Source: Roseinatronobacter monicus (GTDB lineage: Bacteria; Pseudomonadota; Alphaproteobacteria; Rhodobacterales; Rhodobacteraceae). Taken from it: a stretch of DNA of 64,000 bases. A model generated the notes under the pieces. It searched no databases. It was not told the origin of the DNA and saw only the letters and a program-made list of their open reading frames with translations. The DNA lies in NCBI RefSeq assembly GCF_006716865.1, contig NZ_VFPT01000001.1, positions 1,111,001-1,175,000 on the forward strand, written 5' to 3'. Position 1 is the first letter of the stretch; each line of letters opens with the position of its first letter. Below are positions 53,233 through 62,180 of this stretch, piece after piece. The translations under genes and the position numbers were made by a program.

Positions 53233-54350
53233 CGCAGATTGACCGGGTGCATGTGGCGCTGGGTGCGCGCGCCTATGATGTGGTGATCGGACAAGGTTTG
53301 CTGGCGCAATCGGGTGCATTGATGGCACCGTTACTGGCGCGCCCGCGCGTGGCGGTGCTGACCGAAAGCCGCGTTGCCGCCTTGCATCTGGCAGGGTTGC
53401 AGGCGGGGTTGGCGGCGCAGGACATCACCACTGCGGCCCATGCCCTTGCACCGGGCGAGGCAACCAAGGGTTGGGACGGATTGCGCGATTCGGTGGAATG
53501 GTTGCTGGATGAAAAGGTCGAGCGGCGCGATGTTGTGGTGGCCTTGGGGGGCGGTGTAATCGGCGATCTGGGCGGGTTCGCGGCGGCGGTGTTGCGTCGG
53601 GGCGTGCGCTTCGTGCAGGTGCCGACATCGCTTCTGGCGCAAGTGGACAGCTCTGTCGGCGGCAAGACCGGTATCAACACCCGTCATGGCAAAAACCTCG
53701 TGGGCGCATTTCATCAACCCAGTCTGGTGCTGGCCGATATTGATCTGCTCGACAGCCTGCCGAAGCGGGATTTTCTGGCAGGCTACGGCGAAGTCGTGAA
53801 ATACGGGCTGTTGGGGGATGCAGCGTTTTTCGAGTGGCTCGAGGTGAATGGCCCCGCCTTGGCGCAAGGTGACAAGGATTTGCGCCACTATGCCGTGCGC
53901 CGCTCTGTCCAGATGAAGGCCGATATCGTCGCGCGCGATGAAACGGAACAGGGCGAGCGCGCGCTCTTGAACCTTGGACACACGTTTTGCCATGCGCTTG
54001 AGGCCGCGACCGGCTATTCCGACCGGCTGTTGCATGGCGAGGGTGTGGCGATTGGCTGCGCGCTGGCCTATGAAGTGTCGGCCCGGATGGGGCTGTGCGC
54101 ACAGGAAACGCCCAGCCGCGTGCGCGCGCATCTGCGCGCAATGGGTATGGCGACCGATCTGGCCGATATTCCCGGCGATCTGCCGGGGGCAGAGGCGCTG
54201 GTTGCGCTGATGGCGCAGGACAAGAAGGTGCAGGACGGGCGTTTGCGGTTCATATTGGCACGCGGCATTGGCGAGGCGTTTGTCTGTGATGATGTACCGG
54301 GGGATTTGTTGCGCGACCTGCTGACCGAAGCACTCGCCGGCGAAAACTGA
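53229..54350 (+). CDS. aroB: 3-dehydroquinate synthase
   Basis: 373 residues. It closes the first ring of the shikimate pathway. VVALGGGVIGDLGGFAAAVLRRG is the NAD site. TSLLAQVDSSVGGKTGINTRHGKNLVGAFHQPSLV is the family hallmark. GEVVKYG, LNLGHTFCHALEA and LLHGEGVAIG hold the zinc ligands (Glu, His, His). A strong terminator follows. Confidence 0.97.
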   Translation: MTQIDRVHVALGARAYDVVIGQGLLAQSGALMAPLLARPRVAVLTESRVAALHLAGLQAGLAAQDITTAAHALAPGEATKGWDGLRDSVEWLLDEKVERRDVVVALGGGVIGDLGGFAAAVLRRGVRFVQVPTSLLAQVDSSVGGKTGINTRHGKNLVGAFHQPSLVLADIDLLDSLPKRDFLAGYGEVVKYGLLGDAAFFEWLEVNGPALAQGDKDLRHYAVRRSVQMKADIVARDETEQGERALLNLGHTFCHALEAATGYSDRLLHGEGVAIGCALAYEVSARMGLCAQETPSRVRAHLRAMGMATDLADIPGDLPGAEALVALMAQDKKVQDGRLRFILARGIGEAFVCDDVPGDLLRDLLTEALAGEN

Positions 54351-54353
54351 AAA

Positions 54354-54376
54354 AAAGGGGCCAAAACGGCCCCTTT
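54354..54376 (+). terminator. Rho-independent terminator after aroB
   Basis: AAAGGGGCC (54354-54362), loop AAAAC, GGCCCCTTT (54368-54376): a 9-bp perfect stem 3 nt after the aroB stop. The A-run before it and T-run at the end make it work on both strands. Confidence 0.85.
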
Positions 54377-54426
54377 CGCTATCATTTTAACCGATATTCT
54401 TGCGTGTTGCGCATTCGTGTGACGTG

Positions 54427-54765
54427 TCACACGCGCTCGACAGTGACCTTACCTGCGTCAAAAGCCAGATAATCTCGCACTTGCGCCGCCTCGTCGGTGG
54501 GCGCGGTCAGGCTATAGGCCGCATTCTGAATCACACCTTCCGGGCTTGAGACATGGAAATGCACCCCTGTCCCGCGATCATCGCAGATGAACGGCCGGTC
54601 CGAGGTGTCGAGCACCGCCGCTGCGATATCTTCGCGCGGAAAGTAAATGACGAACGCGTAGTCGCGCTGCAACAGCTCCAGCGCTTGTGTGCTTTCACCA
54701 ATAACCGCCCCGTTGGCGCGAACAACCCATTTGCCCACGGCTGGATATATCCTGACATTGCTCAT
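54427..54765 (-). CDS. DUF427-domain protein
   Basis: 112 residues. It matches the DUF427 fold: VVRANGAVIGESTQALELLQRDYAFVIYFPREDI, then RPFICDDRGTGVHFHVSSP, and PTDEAAQVRDYLAFDAGKVTVE. These are small single-domain beta proteins with no proven activity. The start ATG 54765 is preceded by GAGATGAGC-like sequence only. It is followed downstream by the shared aroB terminator. Confidence 0.88.
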   Translation of the reverse strand: MSNVRIYPAVGKWVVRANGAVIGESTQALELLQRDYAFVIYFPREDIAAAVLDTSDRPFICDDRGTGVHFHVSSPEGVIQNAAYSLTAPTDEAAQVRDYLAFDAGKVTVERV

Positions 54766-54856
54766 CTCGCTTCATTCCTCTCGGTTATCGGTTCGCGGCA
54801 CCATTGCAGGCTTTGCACCCAAAGGGAAAGCGGGCAAAAGAGCGCAAGCTTCGCGG

Positions 54857-56668
54857 TTATATCGGTTTACATGCTTCTTGCAGCCAAACGGACGTAGTGG
54901 CACACACCAAAGGCAGCAGCAAGGTTGCCACGCGGCTGTGATAGGCGTCAAGCCATGCACGCTCATCTGCACTCAGCATGCTAACCTGAACCAACCGCCG
55001 GTCAATGGGCGCAAGGGTCAGGGTTTCAAATTCCAGCCAGTCACGGTCATCGCCCCCTTTGGGTGCCGCACCCTTGCGCACGGCGACCAAGTTCTCGATC
55101 CGTATGCCGAACTCGCCTTCGCGGTAATAGCCCGGTTCATTGGACAGAATCATCCCCTCCTTCAAGGGCACTGTGCCCGCGCGTGACAAGCGCTGTGGCC
55201 CTTCATGAACCGACAGAAAGGCACCGACACCGTGCCCTGTGCCATGGTCGTAATCTTGACCTGCCAGCCACAAGGGGTAGCGTGCCAGCGAATCCAAGTG
55301 ACTGCCCGCCACACCGCGCGGAAAACGCGCCCGCGATATGGCGATCATGCCTTGCAGCACGCGGGTAAAACACTCCACCTCGCGCGTGCCGACTGGGCCT
55401 ATGGCGATGGTGCGCGTGATGTCGGTGGTCCCGTCCAGATACTGGCCGCCAGAATCAACCAGCATCAGATCGCCGGGCAGCAAGCGGCGGTTGGTGTCTT
55501 CGGTCACGCGGTAATGCACGATTGCACCATTAGGGCCAGAGCCCGCGATGGTATCGAAACTTATATCCTCTAGCGCGCCGGTGTCGGCGCGGAATTGTTC
55601 CAGTGCGCGCGCGATGTCGATTTCGGTCAGCGCGTGGTCGGGTTGCGCCAGCATTTCAGCGGCCTGCCCATCCAGCCAGCACAGAAACTCGGCCATCGCA
55701 GCCCCGTCGCGCAGATGGGCTGCGCGCGCACTTGCCAACTCGGCCTCTGACTTGCGGGCCTTGGGCATCAGGCAGGGGTCTTGCGCGAAAGCAATCTCGA
55801 TGCTGGATTCGCGCAACAGATCAACAATCGCCACAGGCACAGTGGACTTGTCCAGCCGGACCGGGCTGGATAGGGTGCGCAGCGCGGGGGCGAATGCCTC
55901 GGCGGGGCGAATATGCACACCACTGTCCCATTCCAGCGCCTCACATTTGGAGGGCGCGGTGAACAGATCGACACGGCCATCATCATGAACAATCGCAAAG
56001 CCCTGCATGACAGGCAGGCGTGGCAGATCGGCCCCGCGGATGTTGAGCAGCCAGCAAATGCTGTCAGGCTGCGTCAGAACCGCCGCACGCTGGCCGTCGC
56101 TGGCCAAGGCCTTTGCCAAATTGGCGCGCTTTTCCTGCGACGAGTTGCCTGCCAGAGCATTCGGGTAGCGCCGGGCAGGGGCCATGGGTGCCGCCGGACG
56201 ATCCGTCCACAGCGGGTCGATCTGATTGGTCATGCGGCGCAGCGTGATCCCGCTGCCTTTCAGCCCGTCTTGCAGCGCTTCAATCTCGCTAGGGGTGTGC
56301 AGCCACGGGTCAAAGCCGATTTCCGCCCCCTCAGGGCACGCGTCGCGCAGCCAATTGGCGGGCAAAGTCTCGGGCCAGTTCACGGGCGTAAACTCTGACG
56401 CACATTGGAGCCGCGCTTGCACCCTGTAGCGCCCATCCACAAACAGACCGGCGCGATCTTGCAGCACGATGCAGAACCCCGCTGACCCGGTAAAGCCTGT
56501 CAGCCAAGCCAACCGCTCGTCACAGGCGGCGACATATTCGCCCTGATGCGCATCGGCGCGGGGCAAAAGATAGCCATCGCCCCCTTCCGCCTGCAAGCGC
56601 GCGCGCAATGCAGCCAAACGGGGCGGGCCGTCTTGTGGCCGGGTAGAGGCAGTAAAGGTCTGGAACAT
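54857..56668 (-). CDS. M24-family Xaa-Pro aminopeptidase
   Basis: 603 residues. The two N-terminal creatinase-like domains (about 10-310) are followed by the M24 catalytic pita-bread domain. Metal ligands are the two aspartates in DSGGQYLDGTTDITRT, the histidine in DHGTGHGVGAFLSVHEGP, and the glutamates in LSNEPGYYREGEFGIRIENL. It removes N-terminal residues before proline. The length is that of the long aminopeptidase P type (eukaryote-like), not the 440-residue PepP. It probably acts in the cytoplasm. Confidence 0.93.
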   Translation of the reverse strand: MFQTFTASTRPQDGPPRLAALRARLQAEGGDGYLLPRADAHQGEYVAACDERLAWLTGFTGSAGFCIVLQDRAGLFVDGRYRVQARLQCASEFTPVNWPETLPANWLRDACPEGAEIGFDPWLHTPSEIEALQDGLKGSGITLRRMTNQIDPLWTDRPAAPMAPARRYPNALAGNSSQEKRANLAKALASDGQRAAVLTQPDSICWLLNIRGADLPRLPVMQGFAIVHDDGRVDLFTAPSKCEALEWDSGVHIRPAEAFAPALRTLSSPVRLDKSTVPVAIVDLLRESSIEIAFAQDPCLMPKARKSEAELASARAAHLRDGAAMAEFLCWLDGQAAEMLAQPDHALTEIDIARALEQFRADTGALEDISFDTIAGSGPNGAIVHYRVTEDTNRRLLPGDLMLVDSGGQYLDGTTDITRTIAIGPVGTREVECFTRVLQGMIAISRARFPRGVAGSHLDSLARYPLWLAGQDYDHGTGHGVGAFLSVHEGPQRLSRAGTVPLKEGMILSNEPGYYREGEFGIRIENLVAVRKGAAPKGGDDRDWLEFETLTLAPIDRRLVQVSMLSADERAWLDAYHSRVATLLLPLVCATTSVWLQEACKPI

Positions 56669-57016
56669 AGGGTGTCCTTGGCAATCAGGGCAACGCGTCG
56701 TCAGTGGTAATCAGGGGCAAGTCATTGGTCAATGGCGTGGGGCGCGATACAAGCCATCGTCGTGTGCGGCGCTGTGCAGATGGTAATGCCCCTGCCAGTA
56801 AGCTATTCTAAGAACATGTGAGGGCAAACCCGCTTGACGTTCCCCAAGGCAGATAGATGTTTTCAGGTGGCACTTTCTTAAACTTTTGCCCTGCGCGCGG
56901 ATAACGTGTGGGGCGGCGTGCGTAAAATATGGACATGAAAGACCATTAAATTTGAAACCCTTGATCTCTTTGGTGCGTATCACACGCATGACCCCAGCAG
57001 CAAAAGTGTAACCCAG
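56669..57016. other. Intergenic stretch between aminopeptidase and CDP-alcohol transferase
   Basis: About 350 bp with no supported gene. The two neighbours diverge, so both promoters lie here. An AT-richer patch at 56930-56980 (near TTAAATTTGAAACCCTTG) may be the promoter of the plus-strand gene. Confidence 0.35.
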
Positions 57017-57625
57017 ATGCTTGACCGTCATATCCGACCCTTCATCGACCCGCCGCTGAATAAGCTGGGGCAGCATGTCGCATTGATGGGGCTGAGTGCG
57101 AATATGGTGACGCTCGCGGGGCTGGCGCTGGGGCTGGCGGCAGGGCTTGCCATTGTCTTTGAGGCGTTTTTCGTTGCGATCCTGCTTATACTGGCGTCGC
57201 GGTTGGCGGATGGGCTGGACGGCGCTGTGGCGCGCGCGCGGGGCGTGACAGATTTCGGCGGCTATCTGGATATCACCTGTGACTACGTGTTTTATGCGAC
57301 CATTCCACTGGCCTTTATCAGTCTAGACCCGCAGGCGCATGGCGTTGTGGGCGCATTCCTGCTGCTGAGTTTCTATGTCAATGCAGGGTCATTTCTGGGC
57401 TTTGCGGTGCTTGCCGAAAAGAAGAAAATGCGCAGCGATGCGCGGGGTGTCAAATCTTTGTATTTCACCGGCGGGTTGCTGGAAGGCACTGAAACCATAG
57501 CATTCTTTTTGCTTCTTTGCCTGTTTCCGACGGCATTCGTCCCGCTTGCCTTTGGCTTTGCGTTGTTATGCCTGATCACAGCGGTCGCGCGTGTCGCGTT
57601 GGCGGCAAAAGTGTTTCGCGACTGA
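57017..57625 (+). CDS. CDP-alcohol phosphatidyltransferase family protein
   Basis: 202 residues with about six hydrophobic segments. The catalytic signature D-G-x2-D-G-x2-A-R-x8-G-x3-D-x3-D is complete in DGLDGAVARARGVTDFGGYLDITCD (about 57-81; written here in pieces: DGLDGAVARA, then GGYLDITCD). It transfers a phospho-alcohol group in phospholipid synthesis. The acceptor is unknown; the short length resembles a membrane-lipid enzyme rather than PgsA or PssA with certainty. It lies 119 nt before the MshEN-GT2 gene on the same strand. Confidence 0.9.
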   Translation: MLDRHIRPFIDPPLNKLGQHVALMGLSANMVTLAGLALGLAAGLAIVFEAFFVAILLILASRLADGLDGAVARARGVTDFGGYLDITCDYVFYATIPLAFISLDPQAHGVVGAFLLLSFYVNAGSFLGFAVLAEKKKMRSDARGVKSLYFTGGLLEGTETIAFFLLLCLFPTAFVPLAFGFALLCLITAVARVALAAKVFRD

Positions 57626-57744
57626 CCCATTCTGCAATCTGCGTTGCGCGTGACACACTCCGCGCTGTCAACTCGCCCCCCCCGCGCATTAACCCTTTCT
57701 TTACCATCCTCAGGTGTAGTGGTGCGCGTTGCAAGGGTTGGGCG

Positions 57745-59685
57745 ATGGGTCATACTGTGGCATTTGATCAGGTAAGAACACCACACGCGCGGGTCAAACC
57801 AGTGTTGGAACTGGTGGTCCAGCGCAAACAAGACCCGGTCCGCCGGCAGCTTGGACAAATCCTGTTGGAAATGGGGCTGGTCACGGATGAAGACCTGATG
57901 CGCGCGCTCGAAACGCAGTCGCGGCAGGCCGGATTTCTGGGTGACATCCTTATCGCACGCAATCTTCTGACCGAGGCGCAGCTTTCCGAAGCCCTTGCGC
58001 AGCAGTATAACACCAGCTTTTTCACACAATCTCAGCCACTGCCGGACCCAAGCCTGATTGACCGTCTGGGCTTGCAACGCTGCCTGCGGATGCAATGTCT
58101 GCCGTGGCATCGCGCGGGGGACGTGACGGTCATTGCCTGTGCACGGCCTGCTGAATTTGTCCACCACAGGGCCGAACTGGAATTGTTGTTTGGTCATTTG
58201 GCAATGGTGGTCATCAGCGAAGATGACCTGCATGCAACTGTGCTCAGAACGCGCCGCAGCAGGTTGAAACTCTGGGCCGAAACCTGCGTCGCTGAAAGCG
58301 AGAGTTGCCGCAAGATGCATACGCGTTGGTTTGGCAATGTCCTGTGTCTGGGGTTTTTGTCCATTCTGGCGCTCGCGGCACTTGCGCCACTGACCACAAT
58401 GTTGACGCTGACCCTTGTCGCCACGTTTTGTCTGACGGTCAACTCCTTGCTCAAGATTGCAGCCGCATTTGCCGCGTACCGCTCTCGCAGGGACCGGACC
58501 GAGCCGCCAGCACAGGGCGCGCAGTTTGTGCGCCTGCGCAAACCAGTGGTGTCCATTCTCGTGCCCTTGCACAATGAGCCGCTTGTGGTGCCGCGTCTGA
58601 TCAACCGGCTTGCGCGCCTGACATGGCCACGCGAGCTGCTTGATATATTGCTGGTGGTGGAAGAGCATGATCACGCCACACGCACTGCGCTTGCTGCGTG
58701 CAATCTGCCGCGCTGGATGCGTGTGATCCCTGTGCCTGACGCACCGCTGAAAACCAAACCGCGCGCGCTAAATTATGCGATGCTGTTCGCGCGCGGTGCC
58801 ATCATCGGGGTCTATGACGCGGAAGATGCGCCCGACCCGGCGCAGATTCACCATGTCGTGCAGTGTTTCCAGAATGGGCCGCCCAATCTTGCTTGCGTGC
58901 AAGGGGTGCTGGATTTCTACAATGCGCGCAAAAACTGGCTGTCGCGGTGCTTTGCGATAGAATACGCGACATGGTTCCGGGTCATTCTGCCGGGGATGCA
59001 ACGCCTCGGGCTTGCTGTTCCCCTTGGCGGCACAACCCTGTTTTTCCGCCGTGATATTCTGGAAGCGTTGGGCGGGTGGGACGCCTATAACGTGACCGAA
59101 GACGCTGATCTGGGCATCCGGTTGGCGCGCCACGGCTATTACACACAGCTTCTCGATACAGTCACTCTGGAAGAAGCAAATTGCCGACCCATACCTTGGA
59201 TCAAGCAACGCTCGCGCTGGCTCAAAGGGTATGCCGTGACTTGGCTGGTGCATATGCGTGCGCCACGGCAGTGCTGGAACCAACTTGGCGCATGGCGTTT
59301 TTTCGGTGTGCAGGTGCTGTTTCTGGGCACATTGGTGCAATTCATGCTGGCACCCCTGCTGTGGAGTTTCTGGCTGATGCTGCTGGGCTTTGGCCATCCG
59401 CTGCAATCACAGTTTGGCACCGGGGTCATGATTGCGTTTGTCACGGTGTTTCTGCTGTCCGAGGCCGTGACCATCAGCGTCGGCATTCTGGCCCTGAATG
59501 CCCGCTCTCACCGCCATCTGCGGCTGTGGCTGCCGACATTGCATGCTTATTTTCCGTTGGCCGTGCTGGCCGTCTATAAGGCGATGTATGAATTGATCAT
59601 GGCACCCTTTTATTGGGACAAGACATCCCATAGCGATCAGGCCGCCGCATGTGACGATCTTCGCGTCGCGGGCCCAACGCACTAA
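57745..59685 (+). CDS. Membrane GT2 glycosyltransferase with an N-terminal tandem MshEN module
   Basis: 646 residues from ATG 57745 (AAGGG upstream); the earlier in-frame starts overlap the previous gene. The N-terminus has two 24-residue MshEN motifs, residues 35-58 and 64-87, with an exact 5-residue spacer, the layout that binds cyclic di-GMP in MshE. Motif 1 keeps LG, L, G, L, AL and Q; motif 2 has N73 in place of glycine. Two membrane spans follow (about 196-245). The GT2 domain (about 265-500) has DAED (358-361), TED (451-453) and QRSRW (488-492), as in processive synthases. More spans end the protein. It probably exports a polysaccharide made under cyclic di-GMP control; NfrB is a known comparable protein. 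Confidence 0.85.
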   Translation: MGHTVAFDQVRTPHARVKPVLELVVQRKQDPVRRQLGQILLEMGLVTDEDLMRALETQSRQAGFLGDILIARNLLTEAQLSEALAQQYNTSFFTQSQPLPDPSLIDRLGLQRCLRMQCLPWHRAGDVTVIACARPAEFVHHRAELELLFGHLAMVVISEDDLHATVLRTRRSRLKLWAETCVAESESCRKMHTRWFGNVLCLGFLSILALAALAPLTTMLTLTLVATFCLTVNSLLKIAAAFAAYRSRRDRTEPPAQGAQFVRLRKPVVSILVPLHNEPLVVPRLINRLARLTWPRELLDILLVVEEHDHATRTALAACNLPRWMRVIPVPDAPLKTKPRALNYAMLFARGAIIGVYDAEDAPDPAQIHHVVQCFQNGPPNLACVQGVLDFYNARKNWLSRCFAIEYATWFRVILPGMQRLGLAVPLGGTTLFFRRDILEALGGWDAYNVTEDADLGIRLARHGYYTQLLDTVTLEEANCRPIPWIKQRSRWLKGYAVTWLVHMRAPRQCWNQLGAWRFFGVQVLFLGTLVQFMLAPLLWSFWLMLLGFGHPLQSQFGTGVMIAFVTVFLLSEAVTISVGILALNARSHRHLRLWLPTLHAYFPLAVLAVYKAMYELIMAPFYWDKTSHSDQAAACDDLRVAGPTH

Positions 59686-59756
59686 GGCTGGCATGTGGAC
59701 CTTGGCGCAGCAACGCGCTACCAAGGCGGCAGTTGATTTCAATTTTGCGGTCCAAA

Positions 59757-60365
59757 ATGTTGTATTTTCTCAAACACAAGCTGGTCTTGCTGGCCACCCC
59801 CAAGACCGGCAGCACGTCATTGGAGCAGGCTTTGGCACCGCTGGCCGATATGGTCTTGCAAGGCGATCCGCGCATAAAACATTGCACATTTCAGCGCTAC
59901 AAGTGGCGGATGGAGAAGTTCATCCAGATTTTCGAGCAGGACGCGCCACAAACCGCCGCTCTGATCCGCCACCCCGAAGACTGGCTTGGCAGCTGGTTTC
60001 GCTTTCGCCACGGCAGTTGGCTGGAAGGCACCGCGCGCAGCACACGGGGCCTGAGTTTCGAGCAGTTTGTCGAAGGGTATCTGTCAGACCCGCAACCTGC
60101 GTTTGCCGCCGTCGGGCAGCAGGCGAAATTCCTGACCCATCCCAAGACAGGTGAGACAGTCGATCACCTCTATCGGTATGACTGTATGCCTGCCTTTGTC
60201 GCGTTTCTGGAAGACCGCCTTGGCACCACGATCACGCTCGAACGCCACAATGTCTCGCCCACGCATCAGATCAGCTTGTCACCCGGCACGCGGGACCGGC
60301 TCCAGCAGCGCTACAGTGAAGATTACGCCCTATATGAAAATGCGCGGGGCAGCGCGTCGGGCTGA
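59757..60365 (+). CDS. Sulfotransferase-family protein
   Basis: 202 residues from ATG 59757; a TTG at 59733 is possible. The 5'-phosphosulfate loop is LATPKTGSTSLEQAL (about 13-27), and the 3'-phosphate region is near RHPEDWLGSWFRF (about 72). It would move sulfate from PAPS to a sugar or other alcohol. It is short for the family but keeps both PAPS motifs. It lies 71 nt downstream of the GT2 gene on the same strand, so the polysaccharide made there is a possible substrate. Confidence 0.8.
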   Translation: MLYFLKHKLVLLATPKTGSTSLEQALAPLADMVLQGDPRIKHCTFQRYKWRMEKFIQIFEQDAPQTAALIRHPEDWLGSWFRFRHGSWLEGTARSTRGLSFEQFVEGYLSDPQPAFAAVGQQAKFLTHPKTGETVDHLYRYDCMPAFVAFLEDRLGTTITLERHNVSPTHQISLSPGTRDRLQQRYSEDYALYENARGSASG

Positions 60366-60428
60366 AGGCTTGCCTTCCCCGTCGTATTGGCGGCACAATA
60401 CTTCAGGATACAGCTTTCGGGGGATGAC

Positions 60429-62117
60429 ATGAGCTTGGAGACACGCATCGCACAAGCCCGCGGCGAGGGGCCCGCCGATCTTGTGCTGCGCGGCGCCGAA
60501 GTGCTGTGCACGGTCACAGGCGAAATGATCGCAGGCGATGTCGCAATTTCTGACGGCATCATCATCGGCATCGGCGCCAGCTATGAGGGCCGCGAGAGTA
60601 TCGATTTGTCGGGTCAGGTGCTGGTGCCGGGGTTTATCGACACGCATCTGCATATCGAATCCTCGCTGGTCACGCCGTTTGAATTTGACCGCTGCGTGGC
60701 CCCGCGCGGCGTCACCACGGCGATTTGCGACCCTCATGAAATCGCCAATGTCGCGGGCGCTGCGGGCATCCGCTACTTCCTTGACGCCTCTACCCGCACG
60801 GTCATGGATATTCGCGTGAACCTGTCCTCCTGCGTGCCCTCAACCCATATGGAAACAGCAGGCGCGGCCTTGGATGCGCAGGCGCTGATCGCTTTGGCCG
60901 ACCATCCCCAGATCACCGGTCTGGCCGAATTCATGAATTTCCCCGGTGTCATTCACCGCGATCCGGGCTGTATGGAAAAGCTTCGTGCCTTTGCAGGGAG
61001 GCATATCGACGGGCATGCGCCGCTGCTCTCGGGGCGCGATCTGAACGCTTATGTGAGCGCGGGCATCCGCACCGAACACGAATCCACCTCAGCCGCCGAG
61101 GCGCGCGAAAAGCTGCAAAAGGGCCTGCGCTGCCTGATCCGCGAAGGCTCTGTCAGCAAGGATATGGTCGCGCTCGCCCCGTTGCTGACACCGATCACTG
61201 CACCTTATATGTGCCTGTGCACAGATGACCGCAACCCGCTGGACATTGCCGAGCATGGTCATCTCGACCATATGATCCGCTCCCTCATCGCCATGGGCTG
61301 CGACACGCTTGCCGTCTACCGCGCCGCCAGCCTGTCCGCGGCCGAGGCGTTCGGTCTGAAAGATCGCGGCCAGATCGCGCCAGGCAAGCGCGCCGATATC
61401 GTGGCGCTGCCCGATCTGGCGGAATGTCGCGCCTCTCTGGTCCTGTGTGCGGGGCAGGTGGTAAGTGACGCGGCCTTTGGCGCGCGCACGCTCATCCCGC
61501 CGGTCGCGCGCAATTCCGTGCGCGCCCCGCAGGTGACGGCCACCGATTTTCGCCATGCCGCCAACACCCCCAAGACATCGGTCATCGGCATCATCGAAGG
61601 TCAGATCATCACGGAGCATCTGCGCGAAGAAATCGCGCCAGACGGGGGCGACAAACGCCCCGATCCCGCCCGCGATCTGGCACGCGTCGCCGTGGTGGAA
61701 CGGCATGGCAAAAATGGCAATATCGCCACAGGCTTCGTGCGCGGCTTTGGCATGACGCGCGGCGCGATCGCAGCGACTGTGGCGCATGACCACCACAATA
61801 TCGTCGCTGTGGGCGTCGATTATGACGATCTGGCGCTGGCTGTGAACCGCTTGTCGGAAATCGAAGGCGGCTTTGTTGTGGCGGCCTCTGGGCAGGTTCT
61901 GGCCGAATTGGCGCTACCCGTCGCGGGCCTCATGTCACTGGAGCCGTATGAATCCGTTCATGCCGGGCTGGTAGTGCTGCGCAACAGCGCCAAATCGCTG
62001 GGTGTCACCTTGCAAGAGCCGTTCTTGCAGCTCGCCTTCATCGCGCTGCCTGTTATCCCGCATCTGAAAATCACCGATTTCGGCATGGTCGATGTCGACC
62101 GGTTCGAGGTGATCTGA
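60429..62117 (+). CDS. ade: Adenine deaminase
   Basis: 562 residues from ATG 60429 (GGGGGATG upstream). It converts adenine to hypoxanthine and ammonia in purine salvage. The amidohydrolase metal site is [12 protein letters not shown] (H-x-H) near residue 75. [13 protein letters not shown] and [11 protein letters not shown] add metal and base-binding residues. The C-terminal adenine-deaminase domain has [15 protein letters not shown]. The length fits the AdeC family. Confidence 0.95.
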   Translation: MSLETRIAQARGEGPADLVLRGAEVLCTVTGEMIAGDVAISDGIIIGIGASYEGRESIDLSGQVLVPGFIDTHLHIESSLVTPFEFDRCVAPRGVTTAICDPHEIANVAGAAGIRYFLDASTRTVMDIRVNLSSCVPSTHMETAGAALDAQALIALADHPQITGLAEFMNFPGVIHRDPGCMEKLRAFAGRHIDGHAPLLSGRDLNAYVSAGIRTEHESTSAAEAREKLQKGLRCLIREGSVSKDMVALAPLLTPITAPYMCLCTDDRNPLDIAEHGHLDHMIRSLIAMGCDTLAVYRAASLSAAEAFGLKDRGQIAPGKRADIVALPDLAECRASLVLCAGQVVSDAAFGARTLIPPVARNSVRAPQVTATDFRHAANTPKTSVIGIIEGQIITEHLREEIAPDGGDKRPDPARDLARVAVVERHGKNGNIATGFVRGFGMTRGAIAATVAHDHHNIVAVGVDYDDLALAVNRLSEIEGGFVVAASGQVLAELALPVAGLMSLEPYESVHAGLVVLRNSAKSLGVTLQEPFLQLAFIALPVIPHLKITDFGMVDVDRFEVI

Positions 62118-62154
62118 CACCTCCCCCATTTTCTTGCGCAAAATACTCCGGGGT

Positions 62155-62171
62155 CCGGGGCAGCGCCCCGG
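62155..62171. terminator. Hairpin between convergent ade and polA
   Basis: CCGGGGC-AGC-GCCCCGG (62155-62171) is a 7-bp perfect stem with a 3-nt loop, in the 63-nt gap between the two convergent stops. It follows GCAAAATACTCCGGGG, a sequence that recurs at operon ends in this family. No T-tract follows. Confidence 0.55.
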
Positions 62172-62180
62172 CGGCTGGCC

